DNA of 64,000 bases from RHKX01 sp963820055. Its GTDB lineage: Bacteria; Actinomycetota; Thermoleophilia; Solirubrobacterales; 70-9. Positions 1 to 8,559 of this stretch are shown piece by piece. The position numbers and the translations under genes were made by a program. A model generated the notes under the pieces. That model was not told where the DNA came from and searched no databases. It saw nothing but the letters and a program-made list of their open reading frames with translations. The DNA lies in contig CAWFYJ010000003.1 of the NCBI GenBank assembly GCA_963820055.1, positions 930,001 through 994,000 on the forward strand, in the 5' to 3' direction. The stretch's first letter is position 1, and the number at the start of each line of letters is the position of its first letter.

Positions 1-1014
1 GAGGTTGTCGCGGTCCGCCAGCTCGATCGCCGCCCGGTTGGCGAAGATCAGCTTGCCGTCCCGCTCGGTGATCGTCACCGGCTCGTCGAGCACGTCCATC
101 ACGGAGTCCATCCGCATCTCGATGCTCTCGAGGTCCGAGAAGAGACCCGCGTTGTCGAGGGTCAGCGCGATGCGGTCGGCGAGAACCTGGCTGAAGCTGG
201 CGTCATCGTCGTCGTGGCGGCGCCCCGACCAGGCCTGGATCAGGGTGAGGACGCCGATCCGGCGACCGCGAGAGCGGAGGGCGACGACGATGAACGACCG
301 GACCTCCAGCGACCGCACGAACTCGCGCTCTCCCTCGTCCGCGGTCAGTAGGTCGATGTCGTGGTCGGTGAAATGGGCGTTGACGATCGGGCCCTCGCCG
401 GGGTCCCGCTCGAAAGCCGCTTCCGCCTGGATGGTCGGGTCGCGGGCGAGGATGTGGGGCTCGACCGTATGCGCGCGCGGCTCGGCGGCCCGAACCGCGA
501 TCCGCTCGATCCGGTCGCCCGAGATCGCGTCGACGATGCAGATGTCAGCGAGCTCGGGCACGGCGACCGCGGTGATCCGCTCGAGCGCGTCGGCCAGCGA
601 GGCCTTCTCTCCCCCCGCGACCCCTGCGGAGACTTCGTTGAGCAGCTCCAGGCGCCGCGCCGTCCGGTTGCTGCGCTCGATCACGTAGGCGATGAAGACC
701 GAAAACCCCGAGAGCGCGAGGCCGATCCCGAAGCGGACCCAGAACTCGGCCGTCCCGACGAAGTCGTTCCAGACGCCGCTGCCGGCCGCCGTGAGCATCG
801 CCAAGACGGCCAATAGCACGGTGGCACGGACGTTGCCGCCCAGGGCGACGGTGAAGGGCACGACGGCGAAGAACCCGGTGATGATCCAGCCGGTGTGCGC
901 CGCGTCGATCAGGGCGAGACCGCCGAGGGCGACGAGCGCCGGGACCACCCCGGTCCACAGCGGTAGAGCCGTAGCCGAGCTGCGAGCCCCCGCCCGTGAA
1001 TGTCGAGCTGTCAC
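1..1014 (-). CDS. Membrane-anchored GAF/PAS sensor protein (3' part beyond window)
   Basis: Only the first 338 codons are present; the gene runs off the left edge. The frame opens with GTG at 1014, followed by about three hydrophobic segments (roughly residues 19-107), then a GAF-like region (about 125-285) and the start of a PAS domain near residue 300 (motif DVLDEPVTITERDGK, then FANRAA). This layout belongs to sensor kinases or to SpoIIE/PP2C phosphatases that detect a signal at the membrane. The output domain lies outside the window, so its activity cannot be read. It is divergent from the STAS gene at 1083, which makes a PP2C-type partner-switching phosphatase plausible, but that is inference. 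Confidence 0.75.
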   Translation of the reverse strand, partial: MTARHSRAGARSSATALPLWTGVVPALVALGGLALIDAAHTGWIITGFFAVVPFTVALGGNVRATVLLAVLAMLTAAGSGVWNDFVGTAEFWVRFGIGLALSGFSVFIAYVIERSNRTARRLELLNEVSAGVAGGEKASLADALERITAVAVPELADICIVDAISGDRIERIAVRAAEPRAHTVEPHILARDPTIQAEAAFERDPGEGPIVNAHFTDHDIDLLTADEGEREFVRSLEVRSFIVVALRSRGRRIGVLTLIQAWSGRRHDDDDASFSQVLADRIALTLDNAGLFSDLESIEMRMDSVMDVLDEPVTITERDGKLIFANRAAIELADRDNL

Positions 1015-1082
1015 CCATGTCGTGAACCGATTGTGCCGGGTCAGTGCTGCCGACGGCTTTGGCAGTAGGATCCGGCAGCCTG

Positions 1083-1436
1083 ATGCCCAGACCATTCGCG
1101 GCAAAGACGGAGGAGCTCGACGGGCCGATCCACATGATCTCCGTCGTCGGAGAGCTCGACCTCGATACTGCCCCGATCCTGGAGGCGGAACTTCGCGTCG
1201 CCCGCGAGGCCGACGACGCCTCCGTGCTGATCGACCTCTCCGAATGCGAATTCATCGATTCGAGCGGGCTGGCGCTGATCATCCAGACTTGGCGTGAGCT
1301 CGAGCAGGCCGAGGGCACCGAGCTGGCGATGTGCTGCGCCAAGGAGCAGGTCGAGCGACTGCTGCGGATCGCCGGGGCATACGAGGCGATCTCGATCTAC
1401 GACGGCGCCGACGACGCTCTAGCGGCCCTGCGCTGA
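1083..1436 (+). CDS. STAS-domain anti-sigma factor antagonist
   Basis: A 117-residue single STAS domain of the SpoIIAA/RsbV type. The hallmark F-I-D-S-S-G-L lies at residues 58-64; Ser60 or Ser61 is the expected phosphorylation site for an anti-sigma kinase. Proteins of this family bind the kinase when unphosphorylated and free the sigma factor. A GTG at 1044 in the same frame would add 13 residues, but ATG 1083 fits the family length. It is divergent from the GAF/PAS sensor. No sigma factor or RsbW-type kinase gene is in the window, yet many SigB-like promoters are, so a link to that sigma factor is an attractive but untested idea. Confidence 0.85.
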   Translation: MPRPFAAKTEELDGPIHMISVVGELDLDTAPILEAELRVAREADDASVLIDLSECEFIDSSGLALIIQTWRELEQAEGTELAMCCAKEQVERLLRIAGAYEAISIYDGADDALAALR

Positions 1437-1497
1437 CCCTCCCCCAACCCGCAGCTTTGTTTGCGCCCGGGCGTGCCGAGGTAAGGGCAGAGTCCCG

Positions 1498-2517
1498 ATG
1501 CCGAGGACCCGACGAGTCGATTGCAGTGGACCCGGCCTGACGCGAATCCGTCGGGGCCGCGGCTTCAGCTACCACGAGGAAGACGGCAGCCGGATCACCG
1601 ACGCCGACGTGATCGGACGGATCTCGACGCTGGCGATCCCGCCGGCGTGGACCGACGTCTGGATCTGCAGCGATCCCCGGGGACACGTGCAGGCAACCGG
1701 AATCGACGCGGCCGGACGCAAGCAGTACCGCTACCACGACGACTGGCGTGCCCATCGCGACCGGCAGAAGTTCGACCGGATGCTCGATTTCGCCCGTCGG
1801 CTCCCGAAGCTGCGCGAGCGGGTCACGAGCGACCTCGACGGCCGGGGGCTCGGTTTCGAGCGCGTCTGCGCGGCGGCGGTCGCCCTCCTCGACCTCGGCC
1901 TGTTCCGGATCGGGAGCGAGCGCTACGAGGACGAAAACGAGAGCTACGGCCTGACGACCCTCAAGGTCCGCCACGTCCAGTTCGATCGCAAGGGCGCCGA
2001 GTTCGAGTACCCCGCGAAGTCGGGGCAGGTGAGCAAGCACCGGATCTCGGACCCGGTCGTCATCCCGGTCCTGAAGGCGCTCGCCAAACGCGGCAACCCC
2101 GGGGAGGACCTGCTGATGTACCGGGACGGCCGGACCCGGCGCGACCTCACGCCCGACCAGGTCAACGGCTGGATCAAGGAGACGATCGGCGAAGAGTTCA
2201 GCGCCAAGGACTTTCGGACCTGGAACGCGACCGTCGTGGCGGCGGAGGTGCTCGCGCAGCACGACGGCGAGGAGAACACCAAGGCCGGGAAGAAGAAGAT
2301 CATGGCGCAGACCGCCCGCGAGGTCGCCGAGTTCCTCAACAACACACCCGCGGTCTGCCGCGCCTCCTACATCGACCCCCGGGTCTTCGACCGCTTCGAC
2401 GCCGGCGAGACGATCGCGGCGCCCCTGCGGAGGCTCGAGCGCCGCAAGGGGCCGGACGAGTTCGTAGATCGCGCCGCGATCGAGCGCGCCGTCGTCAATT
2501 TGCTCAACGGACGGTGA
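1498..2517 (+). CDS. DNA topoisomerase IB (poxvirus/eukaryote type)
   Basis: A 339-residue bacterial type IB topoisomerase. It relaxes supercoils through a 3'-phosphotyrosyl intermediate without ATP. The N-terminal part carries the family signature around GFSYHEEDG and IPPAWTDVWI; the catalytic core includes GSERYEDENESYGLTTL, the arginine-bearing F-R-T-W-N stretch, and the nucleophile Tyr291 in R-A-S-Y-I-D-P. Length and motif order are normal for the bacterial family, often found with Ku/LigD in actinobacteria and proteobacteria. Upstream, GTTT at 1459 and AGGTAA at 1479 (16-nt spacer) resemble a weak SigB-like promoter. The gene stands alone. Confidence 0.93.
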   Translation: MPRTRRVDCSGPGLTRIRRGRGFSYHEEDGSRITDADVIGRISTLAIPPAWTDVWICSDPRGHVQATGIDAAGRKQYRYHDDWRAHRDRQKFDRMLDFARRLPKLRERVTSDLDGRGLGFERVCAAAVALLDLGLFRIGSERYEDENESYGLTTLKVRHVQFDRKGAEFEYPAKSGQVSKHRISDPVVIPVLKALAKRGNPGEDLLMYRDGRTRRDLTPDQVNGWIKETIGEEFSAKDFRTWNATVVAAEVLAQHDGEENTKAGKKKIMAQTAREVAEFLNNTPAVCRASYIDPRVFDRFDAGETIAAPLRRLERRKGPDEFVDRAAIERAVVNLLNGR

Positions 2518-2524
2518 CGCCCAA

Positions 2525-2549
2525 GTTAAGACGGCCCGTCGCGGGGTAA
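2525..2549 (+). promoter_or_regulatory. SigB/SigF-like promoter for the 2562-7705 operon
   Basis: GTTA, 15-nt spacer, GGGTAA; 12 nt from the -10 to ATG 2562. The GTTA/GGGTAA boxes differ by one base each from the GTTT/GGGTAG seen elsewhere in the window. Confidence 0.5.
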
Positions 2550-2561
2550 CCCGCAATCGGC

Positions 2562-3206
2562 ATGGCGACACGAACCGCAACCGTCCACCGCGAGCTCGAC
2601 GAGCGGGCTGTCGCGATCACCCTGGACGATGGACCCGACCCGGCATGGACTCCCCACGCCCTCGAGGCCCTCGCCGACGCCGGTGCCAGCGCCACGTTCT
2701 TCGTGACACCCCGGCACGGCCTCGATCTGGTCGGCCGGATCGCGGCGGAGGGCCACGAGGTCGGATACCACTGCGGCCGCCACGTCCGCCACACGGAACG
2801 GTCCCGCGACGAGGTCGCGGAGGAAGCTACCGAGGATCTGGCGGTGCTCGCGGCGATGGGCCTGGAGGTGCGGACCTGGCGTCCGCCCTGGGGCGTGCTC
2901 GCCGAGTGGACCGCCGACCTGGCCGCCGAGCTCGGGCTCGGCCTATGGCTTTGGAGCTGCGACACCGAGGACTGGCGCGGCAGATCGGCCGATTCGATGC
3001 TGGCCGGCCTGCGCGAGGACCTCGGTCCCGGGTCCGTCGTCCTCATGCACGACGGCATCGGCCCGGGAGCGCTCCGCGAGAATCCGGCCGACACGATCGC
3101 GCTGATCGAGCCGCTCGTCGGGCTGATCCGCTCGCGTGGACTGCGGCCGGCGACGTTGTCCGGCGGCCCGGTGCGGGACCGCGACATTGCCGGAGAGATC
3201 CGGTGA
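2562..3206 (+). CDS. Polysaccharide deacetylase (NodB homology) family protein
   Basis: A 214-residue carbohydrate esterase family 4 domain with no signal peptide, so probably cytoplasmic. Metal and catalytic residues are visible: T-L-D-D-G-P-D at 20-26 (Asp22, Asp23) and H70-x3-H74 in G-Y-H-C-G-R-H, followed by R-P-P-W-G and L-M-H-D-G near the C-terminus. The family removes N-acetyl groups from chito-oligosaccharides, peptidoglycan or related amino sugars. It is first in a five-gene run; its TGA overlaps the next GTG by 4 nt. In similar clusters elsewhere a PIG-L deacetylase holds this position, so a deacetylation step in glycoconjugate assembly is likely; the substrate is unknown. Confidence 0.88.
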   Translation: MATRTATVHRELDERAVAITLDDGPDPAWTPHALEALADAGASATFFVTPRHGLDLVGRIAAEGHEVGYHCGRHVRHTERSRDEVAEEATEDLAVLAAMGLEVRTWRPPWGVLAEWTADLAAELGLGLWLWSCDTEDWRGRSADSMLAGLREDLGPGSVVLMHDGIGPGALRENPADTIALIEPLVGLIRSRGLRPATLSGGPVRDRDIAGEIR

Positions 3207-4300
3207 GCGACCTCGGCGCGACCCTCGGGGCCGACCAACTCCCCGCCGACCTGCTCGCCGCCCTGCCCGAGATCGCCGCCGGCGCCGAACCGCTCGACCG
3301 GGCACCGCGATTCCCCCATGTCGCCTTCGCGACGCTGCGGAAGGCGCGGATCCAGAGCGCAACGCTTCCCGGTGCCGACGGCGAGCGCCCGTCGCTCACC
3401 TGCGAATGGGGGATCCTGCGTGCCGTTGCCGCCGCGGACGCCTCCGTCGGTCGGATTCTCGACGGCCACTACAACGCGGTGGACCGGCTGACGGCGGCGG
3501 CGGCCGTGGGCGTCCGGAACGAGTACGCCGATCGGGTCCGGCGCGGCTGCCTGCTCGGCGTCTGGGGTGCCGACCCGGGTCCGGACGAGGGTGAGCCGGC
3601 CCGGATCGCGGGCGACGAGAACCGGCCCGTCCTGATCGGAGCCAAGACGTTCTGTTCCGGGGCCGGGGGCGTCGAGGCGGCGCTCGTCATGGTCCGCGGC
3701 CGCGAACCCGGTCCGCCCTCGCTCGTCCTCGTCGAGATCGACGAAAGCGTCGAGATCGATCGCGGCTGGTATCGCGGCAGCGGCCTCCGGGCATCAGAGA
3801 GCCATCGGGTCGTTTTCAACTCGACGCCGGTCCGGGCGATCATCGGCGGGCCCGGCGAACTCGGCCGGGACCCCTGGTTCTCCCGAGACGCGATGCGGAC
3901 GACGGCGACCTGGGCGGGGATGGCGGACGCCGCCGTCGACTCGAGCCTCGCCGAGCTGGCGGCACGGCGCCGCGACGATCCGCTCGCCCAGCTGGCGGCC
4001 GGGAGGATCGCCGCGGCCGCGGCCACGATCGACGTCTGGCTCGACCACGCGGCGGTTCGCGCCGAGGACGAGACGCTGCAGCTCCGCTCGCTCGCGATTC
4101 AGCTCCGCTCCGAGGTCGCCGGGGCCGCCACGCGGATCCTCGATGAGGCGGCGCGGGCCTGCGGCTCGCATCCGTTCGCCACCGGCTCGGGGCTCGACCG
4201 GGCGCGCCGGGACCTGCAGCTGTTCACGCTTCAGCACCGCCTCGACCCGCTGCTGCAGCGCGAGGGCCGGCGGATCCTCGATCCGGAGGAGAGCCCGTGA
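3203..4300 (+). CDS. Acyl-CoA dehydrogenase family protein
   Basis: 365 residues resembling the acyl-CoA dehydrogenase fold: an N-terminal helical region with FPHVAFATLRKARIQ, a central beta domain with G-A-K-T-F-C-S-G-A-G-G (about residue 150) and a C-terminal helical bundle. I could not place the catalytic glutamate, so substrate and even dehydrogenase activity are uncertain. GTG at 3203 overlaps the deacetylase stop by 4 nt; its own stop overlaps the methyltransferase GTG. Acyl-CoA-dehydrogenase homologues paired with a deacetylase, NodS-like methyltransferase and GT2 enzyme occur as a conserved cluster in other bacteria, where the product is also not established. Confidence 0.78.
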   Translation: MSDLGATLGADQLPADLLAALPEIAAGAEPLDRAPRFPHVAFATLRKARIQSATLPGADGERPSLTCEWGILRAVAAADASVGRILDGHYNAVDRLTAAAAVGVRNEYADRVRRGCLLGVWGADPGPDEGEPARIAGDENRPVLIGAKTFCSGAGGVEAALVMVRGREPGPPSLVLVEIDESVEIDRGWYRGSGLRASESHRVVFNSTPVRAIIGGPGELGRDPWFSRDAMRTTATWAGMADAAVDSSLAELAARRRDDPLAQLAAGRIAAAAATIDVWLDHAAVRAEDETLQLRSLAIQLRSEVAGAATRILDEAARACGSHPFATGSGLDRARRDLQLFTLQHRLDPLLQREGRRILDPEESP

Positions 4301-4866
4301 CCGAGCGGCTCGCAGCGCGGTTCGAACGGATCTACCGGGACGCGGCGGACCCGTGGTCATACGAGACCAGCCGGTACGAGGCCGACAAGTACCGGGCGAC
4401 GCTCGATGCCCTCCCCCATCGCCCGATCCGCCGGGCGCTCGAGATGGGCTGCTCGATCGGCGTCTTCACGGAGATGCTGGCCGAGCGCTGCGAAGAGCTT
4501 GTCGCCGCCGACTTCAGCCCGCGGGCCGTCGAACGCGCCCGCGAGCGTCTCGCCGGCCGGGCATCGGTGACGATCGAGCAGCGCGACCTCCGCGAGTCGC
4601 TGCCCGATGGGCCGTTCGACCTCGTCGTCTGCTCCGAGGTCCTCTATTACTGGAGCCGTCAGGACGTCGAGCGGGCGCTCGACGAGGTCGAGGCGCGGCT
4701 CGCCTGGCCGGGAGCGATCGTCGCCGCCAACTGGCGCGGGAACGACGACGAGGCTCCGCTCGACGCTGCGGCCGTCGAGGCGATCCTCGACCGGCGGGCG
4801 GGACTCGAACGGACTCACGGCGAGGCGGCGGAGGGCTACCGCCTCAGCCGCTGGGAGCGTTCGTGA
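4297..4866 (+). CDS. NodS-like SAM-dependent methyltransferase
   Basis: A 189-residue class I methyltransferase. The NodS-type N-terminus D-P-W-S-Y-E-T-S-R-Y-E is at residues 18-28, followed by the SAM-binding glycine loop L-E-M-G-C-S-I-G (48-55), an acidic residue ending strand 2 (A-A-D-F-S) and V-C-S-E-V-L-Y-Y. NodS enzymes N-methylate de-N-acetylated chito-oligosaccharides, which fits the deacetylase two genes upstream. GTG start with 4-nt overlap on both sides indicates translational coupling. The actual acceptor is unknown. Confidence 0.88.
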   Translation: MTERLAARFERIYRDAADPWSYETSRYEADKYRATLDALPHRPIRRALEMGCSIGVFTEMLAERCEELVAADFSPRAVERARERLAGRASVTIEQRDLRESLPDGPFDLVVCSEVLYYWSRQDVERALDEVEARLAWPGAIVAANWRGNDDEAPLDAAAVEAILDRRAGLERTHGEAAEGYRLSRWERS

Positions 4867-6029
4867 GCGGGTCCCGCCGCGACGTCGTCATCGTCGGGGG
4901 CGGCCCCGCCGGGCTTGCGGCGGCCGAGGCCTACCGGGATCGCGGCGGGGCGGGGCGGATATCGCTGCTGACCGCCGACCCGGATCCTCCGTACGAGCGT
5001 CCCGCTCTCAGCAAGGAGTACCTGCGGGGCGAGATCGATGCGGCGGAGCTGCCGATGAGGGACACCGACTTCTACCGCGACAACGGCATCGAGATCGTGA
5101 CCGGATGCCGGGTCGGGTCGCTGGACGCGGCCGGGCGTGCGGTGGTTCCGGAGGGGGGCGAGCCGATCGCGTACGAGAGCTGCGTGCTCGCCACCGGCGC
5201 CCGCCCGGCAACCCCGCCGGTCCCGATCCCCGCCGACGCGGGCGTCCTGACGCTGCGCAGCCGCAGCGACTCCGAGCGAGTCGCGCGGGCCGGACGCGGA
5301 CGGGTGCTCGTCGTGGGCTCCGGGTTCATCGGCTGCGAGGCGGCGGCGTCGCTGGCGATGAACGGCGCCGACGTGATCCTCGCGACGGTCGAGCGGTCGC
5401 CGCAGATCGATCGCCTCGGCCCCGAGGTCGGGGAGATCATCGCCTCCTGGCTCCGCGAGCTCGGGGTCGATCTGAGGACCGGTGCACCGCTGCTCAAGAT
5501 CGACTGCTCTCGGCAGCCGCGTGCCGAGGTGGGCGATCAGTGGATAGTCCCCAACGCCATCCTCCTCGCGCTCGGAATCGAGCCGCGCGTGGAGCTCGCC
5601 GAGGGTGCCGGGGTCGAGCTGGTCGAGGGGAGGATCCCCGTCGACGCGCGGATGCGGACTACGGTCGGCGGTCTCCTCGCATGCGGGGACGTCTGCATCG
5701 CCGAAAACGAGGCGGCCGGGCGCCGGCTCCGGGTCGAGCACTGGGGCGAGGCGCTCGCCCAGGGGGGCGTCGCGGGCGCGGTGCTCGCGGGCGCCGAAGA
5801 CGAGAGCTGGGACTCCGCCCCGGGCTTCTGGTCGACGATCGGCCACAGGACGCTCAAATACGTCGCGTGGGGAGACGGCTTCGACGACGTCCGAATCGAG
5901 CATCGCGGCGACGGCGGGTTCGTCGCCACCTACGGTCGCGATGGGCGGGTCGTCGGAGTCCTGACCCATGACGCCGACGACGCGTACGAGGCGGGCCGCG
6001 AGCTCGTCGAGAGCGGTGCGGAGTGGTGA
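4863..6029 (+). CDS. FAD/NAD(P)-dependent oxidoreductase, ferredoxin-reductase type
   Basis: 388 residues with two dinucleotide-binding folds: FAD motif V-I-V-G-G-G-P-A-G-L-A-A at 9-20 and NAD(P) motif V-L-V-V-G-S-G-F-I-G at 148-157. The stretch P-Y-E-R-P-A-L-S-K-E-Y-L is typical of reductases that pass electrons to ferredoxins or Rieske proteins; A-T-G and C-G-D-V complete the FAD site. No ferredoxin or oxygenase gene is adjacent, so the electron acceptor is not evident; the acyl-CoA-dehydrogenase homologue of the same operon is one candidate partner. GTG 4863 overlaps the previous stop by 4 nt. Confidence 0.87.
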   Translation: MSGSRRDVVIVGGGPAGLAAAEAYRDRGGAGRISLLTADPDPPYERPALSKEYLRGEIDAAELPMRDTDFYRDNGIEIVTGCRVGSLDAAGRAVVPEGGEPIAYESCVLATGARPATPPVPIPADAGVLTLRSRSDSERVARAGRGRVLVVGSGFIGCEAAASLAMNGADVILATVERSPQIDRLGPEVGEIIASWLRELGVDLRTGAPLLKIDCSRQPRAEVGDQWIVPNAILLALGIEPRVELAEGAGVELVEGRIPVDARMRTTVGGLLACGDVCIAENEAAGRRLRVEHWGEALAQGGVAGAVLAGAEDESWDSAPGFWSTIGHRTLKYVAWGDGFDDVRIEHRGDGGFVATYGRDGRVVGVLTHDADDAYEAGRELVESGAEW

Positions 6030-7705
6030 ACGGAGTACTGCCCGCCCCGCGTGCAGAACTTGTCGCGGTCGTCGTCGTTCCCGCGCGGGACGAGGAGCGA
6101 CTGATCGCGGCCTGCATCGAGGCGCTCTGCGCTCAGCGCGGCGTCGATCCGGGCCGCTGGGAGATCCTGCTGATGCTCAGCGACTGCGTCGATGCCACGG
6201 CCGAGCGGGCTGCGGCCGCAGCGCGAGGAGCTGGCGGGCCCGATCTCCACACGATCGCCGTCGCCGGCGGCGGCGCCGGCGGGGCCCGGGCTCACGGCAT
6301 GGACATCGCCTGCCGTCGCCTCGAGCTCGCCGGAGCCGACGACGGCCTGATCGCGACGACCGACGGGGACTCACGCGTCGACCCCGACTGGCTGCAGGCG
6401 CAGCTCGCCGCCGTCGCGTGCGGCGCCGAGGCCATCGGGGGTCACATCGATCTCGACCGCCCTGAGTCCGACCTGCTCAGTGAGGGCACGCTGGCCCGGC
6501 GTCGCCATGAACATGCCGCGAGGCTCCTTGTGTCGGCCGAGGACGGCCCGGCCGAGCATCCCCACTTCTCGGGGGCTTCGATCGGGATCACCGCGCGCGC
6601 GTATCGGGCCGCCGGTGGGATGGAGCCGCGCATCGCCCTCGAGGACGAAGGCCTCGCGCAGCGGCTCCGCGAACGCGGGATCGCCATCCACCGGCTCGCG
6701 TCGGTGCGGGTGACGACGTCGGCGCGGACCGACGGACGGGCGCCCCGCGGCCTGGCCCGGGACCTTCAGGTCGGCGAGTGGATCGAGCGTCGGACCTGGG
6801 ATGGCTCCCGCTTTGATCCCGATGCTCTGGCCGCGGAACGCCGGGCGACGGTGTCGGTGATCGTGCCGGCCCGCGAGGTCGCCGGAACGATCGGGACGAT
6901 CGTCGAGCGGATCGAGCCGCTTCGGCGCCGCGGCGTGTTCGACGAGCTGATCGTCGTGGACGCCTCCTCGGAGGACGGGACGGCTGCGGTCGCGCGAGCC
7001 GCCGGAGCGACGGTGGTCGACGAGAACGAGCTCCGATCCGATCTCGGGCCGTGCCTCGGCAAGGGGGATGCGATGTGGCGCGCGGCGGGTGTCGCGAGCG
7101 GCGATGTGATCGCGTTCCTCGACGCCGACACCGTCGGCTTCGATCCGTGCCTCCTGACCGGCCTGCTCGGACCGATCCTCACGGAGCGCGGCGTCGGACT
7201 CGTCAAGGGCTCGTTCGCGCGGCCGTTCCAGGCCGCCGATCAGCTCCTGCCCGGCGAGGGCGGGCGGGTCACCGAGCTGATGGCGCGGCCGATCCTGAAC
7301 CTCCACTTCCCGGAGCTCGCCGGGCTCGACCAGCCGCTGGCCGGCGAGATCGCGATCCGGCGCGACCTGTTCGCGGGGCTCAGCGTCCCCGTCGGCTACG
7401 GGGTCGAGATCGCGATGCTGATCGACGTCCTCCGAATCGCCGGGCTCGACTCGATCGCCCAATCCCGACTCGGCGAGCGGCGCAACCGCCACCAGTCGCT
7501 CCGCGCCCTCAGCTCGATGGCCTACCAGGTGCTCGTCGCCGCAGAGCGCCGCATCGACCCCGGCCGGGCCGTTCCCGGCCCGCTGATCCTTCCCGCGGGG
7601 GTCGACGGGGAGATCGACCGCATCGCGCCGGCGTGCGCCGAGCGCCCGCCCCTCGCTCAGTCGCTGCGCGCAGCCTCCAGGCCCGCGACTATCGCCTCGG
7701 GCTGA
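6026..7705 (+). CDS. Two-domain glycosyltransferase: GT2 fused to glucosyl-3-phosphoglycerate synthase-like domain
   Basis: 559 residues. Residues 10-265 form a family-2 glycosyltransferase (V-V-V-P-A-R-D-E-E near 17, D-G-D near 114, E-D-E near 207). Residues 275-510 match glucosyl-3-phosphoglycerate synthase (GpgS): G-K-G-D-A-M-W near 346, F-L-D-A-D near 365, G-G-R-V-T-E-L-M-A-R-P, a P-L-A-G-E-I-A loop, G-Y-G-V-E-I and an N-R-H-Q-S-L motif. GpgS makes the precursor of glucosylglycerate and of mycobacterial methylglucose lipopolysaccharide. GpgS is normally a stand-alone protein of about 320 residues, so the fusion is unusual. GTG 6026 is preferred over GTG 6023 because it restores the 4-nt overlap shared by all pairs in this operon. 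Confidence 0.85.
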   Translation: MNGVLPAPRAELVAVVVVPARDEERLIAACIEALCAQRGVDPGRWEILLMLSDCVDATAERAAAAARGAGGPDLHTIAVAGGGAGGARAHGMDIACRRLELAGADDGLIATTDGDSRVDPDWLQAQLAAVACGAEAIGGHIDLDRPESDLLSEGTLARRRHEHAARLLVSAEDGPAEHPHFSGASIGITARAYRAAGGMEPRIALEDEGLAQRLRERGIAIHRLASVRVTTSARTDGRAPRGLARDLQVGEWIERRTWDGSRFDPDALAAERRATVSVIVPAREVAGTIGTIVERIEPLRRRGVFDELIVVDASSEDGTAAVARAAGATVVDENELRSDLGPCLGKGDAMWRAAGVASGDVIAFLDADTVGFDPCLLTGLLGPILTERGVGLVKGSFARPFQAADQLLPGEGGRVTELMARPILNLHFPELAGLDQPLAGEIAIRRDLFAGLSVPVGYGVEIAMLIDVLRIAGLDSIAQSRLGERRNRHQSLRALSSMAYQVLVAAERRIDPGRAVPGPLILPAGVDGEIDRIAPACAERPPLAQSLRAASRPATIASG

Positions 7706-7743
7706 GGCCTCTCGGGTCCCGCCCCACTGGTTAGGGTGGCCCC

Positions 7744-8553
7744 GTGATTGACGAGGGCGTAATCGACGGGCCGGCGGGCCGGATCGCCTGGCGCAGCGCC
7801 GGCGTCGGCGAGCCGCTGATCTTGGTCAACGGCTACGCGGCGACGGCGGCGGACTGGGACCCGACGTTCGTCGCATCCCTGGCCGACTCCGCCCGCGTCA
7901 TCTGCCCTGACAATCGCGGCCTCGGCGGCTCGGATGCGGGAACCGGCGAGCTGACGGTCGCCGCCATGGCCGACGACGTCATCGCTCTGGCCGACGCGCT
8001 CGGCATCGAGTCGGCCGTGGTCGCAGGCTGGTCGATGGGCGGTTTCGTCGCCCAGCACGTCGCCGCAACTGATCCGGACCGGGTCGACCGGCTTGTCCTG
8101 CTGGGCACTGACGGCGGCGGGCCTGAGGCTGTCGTCGCCGACGCCGAGGTGTGGCACGCCCTGACCGACCACGGCGGCACCCCGCCCGAGCAGGCGCAAC
8201 GCCTGCTCGGGCTCCTCTTCCCCGCACCGCTCGCCGAGCAGATCTACGCCGAGTTCGGCGACGTGGTCGCCGCGGCGAGGGGCGAGCTCGATCACGACGT
8301 CCTCAGCGCCCAGGAGGTGGCGATGATCGCGTGGCACCGCGAGTCGGCAGAGTCACGACTGGCCGCCATCGGCTGCCCGGTTCTGGTTGCGGCCGGCGAC
8401 GACGACGTCGTCATCCCAGCGGTCAACTCCGAGCTGCTCACGGCCGCGCTCCCGGACGCGCGCCTCGAGCGCTACCCGGGCGGCGGCCACGCGTTCATGG
8501 CGCAGGAGCCGGAGCGGCTGGCGGCATCGATCGCCGCCTTCGCCGCCGGCTGA
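7744..8553 (+). CDS. Alpha/beta hydrolase
   Basis: A 269-residue alpha/beta hydrolase with nucleophile elbow G-W-S-M-G-G (Ser97), oxyanion region V-N-G-Y-A (28-32), a likely acid Asp in A-G-D-D-D-V and the catalytic His in G-G-G-H-A-F near residue 248. The family includes esterases, lactonases and C-C hydrolases; nothing here fixes the substrate. GTG start. The sequence TAGGGT lies 6 nt upstream of the start, a -10-like element that suggests a leaderless transcript separate from the operon before it. Confidence 0.88.
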   Translation: MIDEGVIDGPAGRIAWRSAGVGEPLILVNGYAATAADWDPTFVASLADSARVICPDNRGLGGSDAGTGELTVAAMADDVIALADALGIESAVVAGWSMGGFVAQHVAATDPDRVDRLVLLGTDGGGPEAVVADAEVWHALTDHGGTPPEQAQRLLGLLFPAPLAEQIYAEFGDVVAAARGELDHDVLSAQEVAMIAWHRESAESRLAAIGCPVLVAAGDDDVVIPAVNSELLTAALPDARLERYPGGGHAFMAQEPERLAASIAAFAAG

Positions 8554-8559
8554 CCGCCC

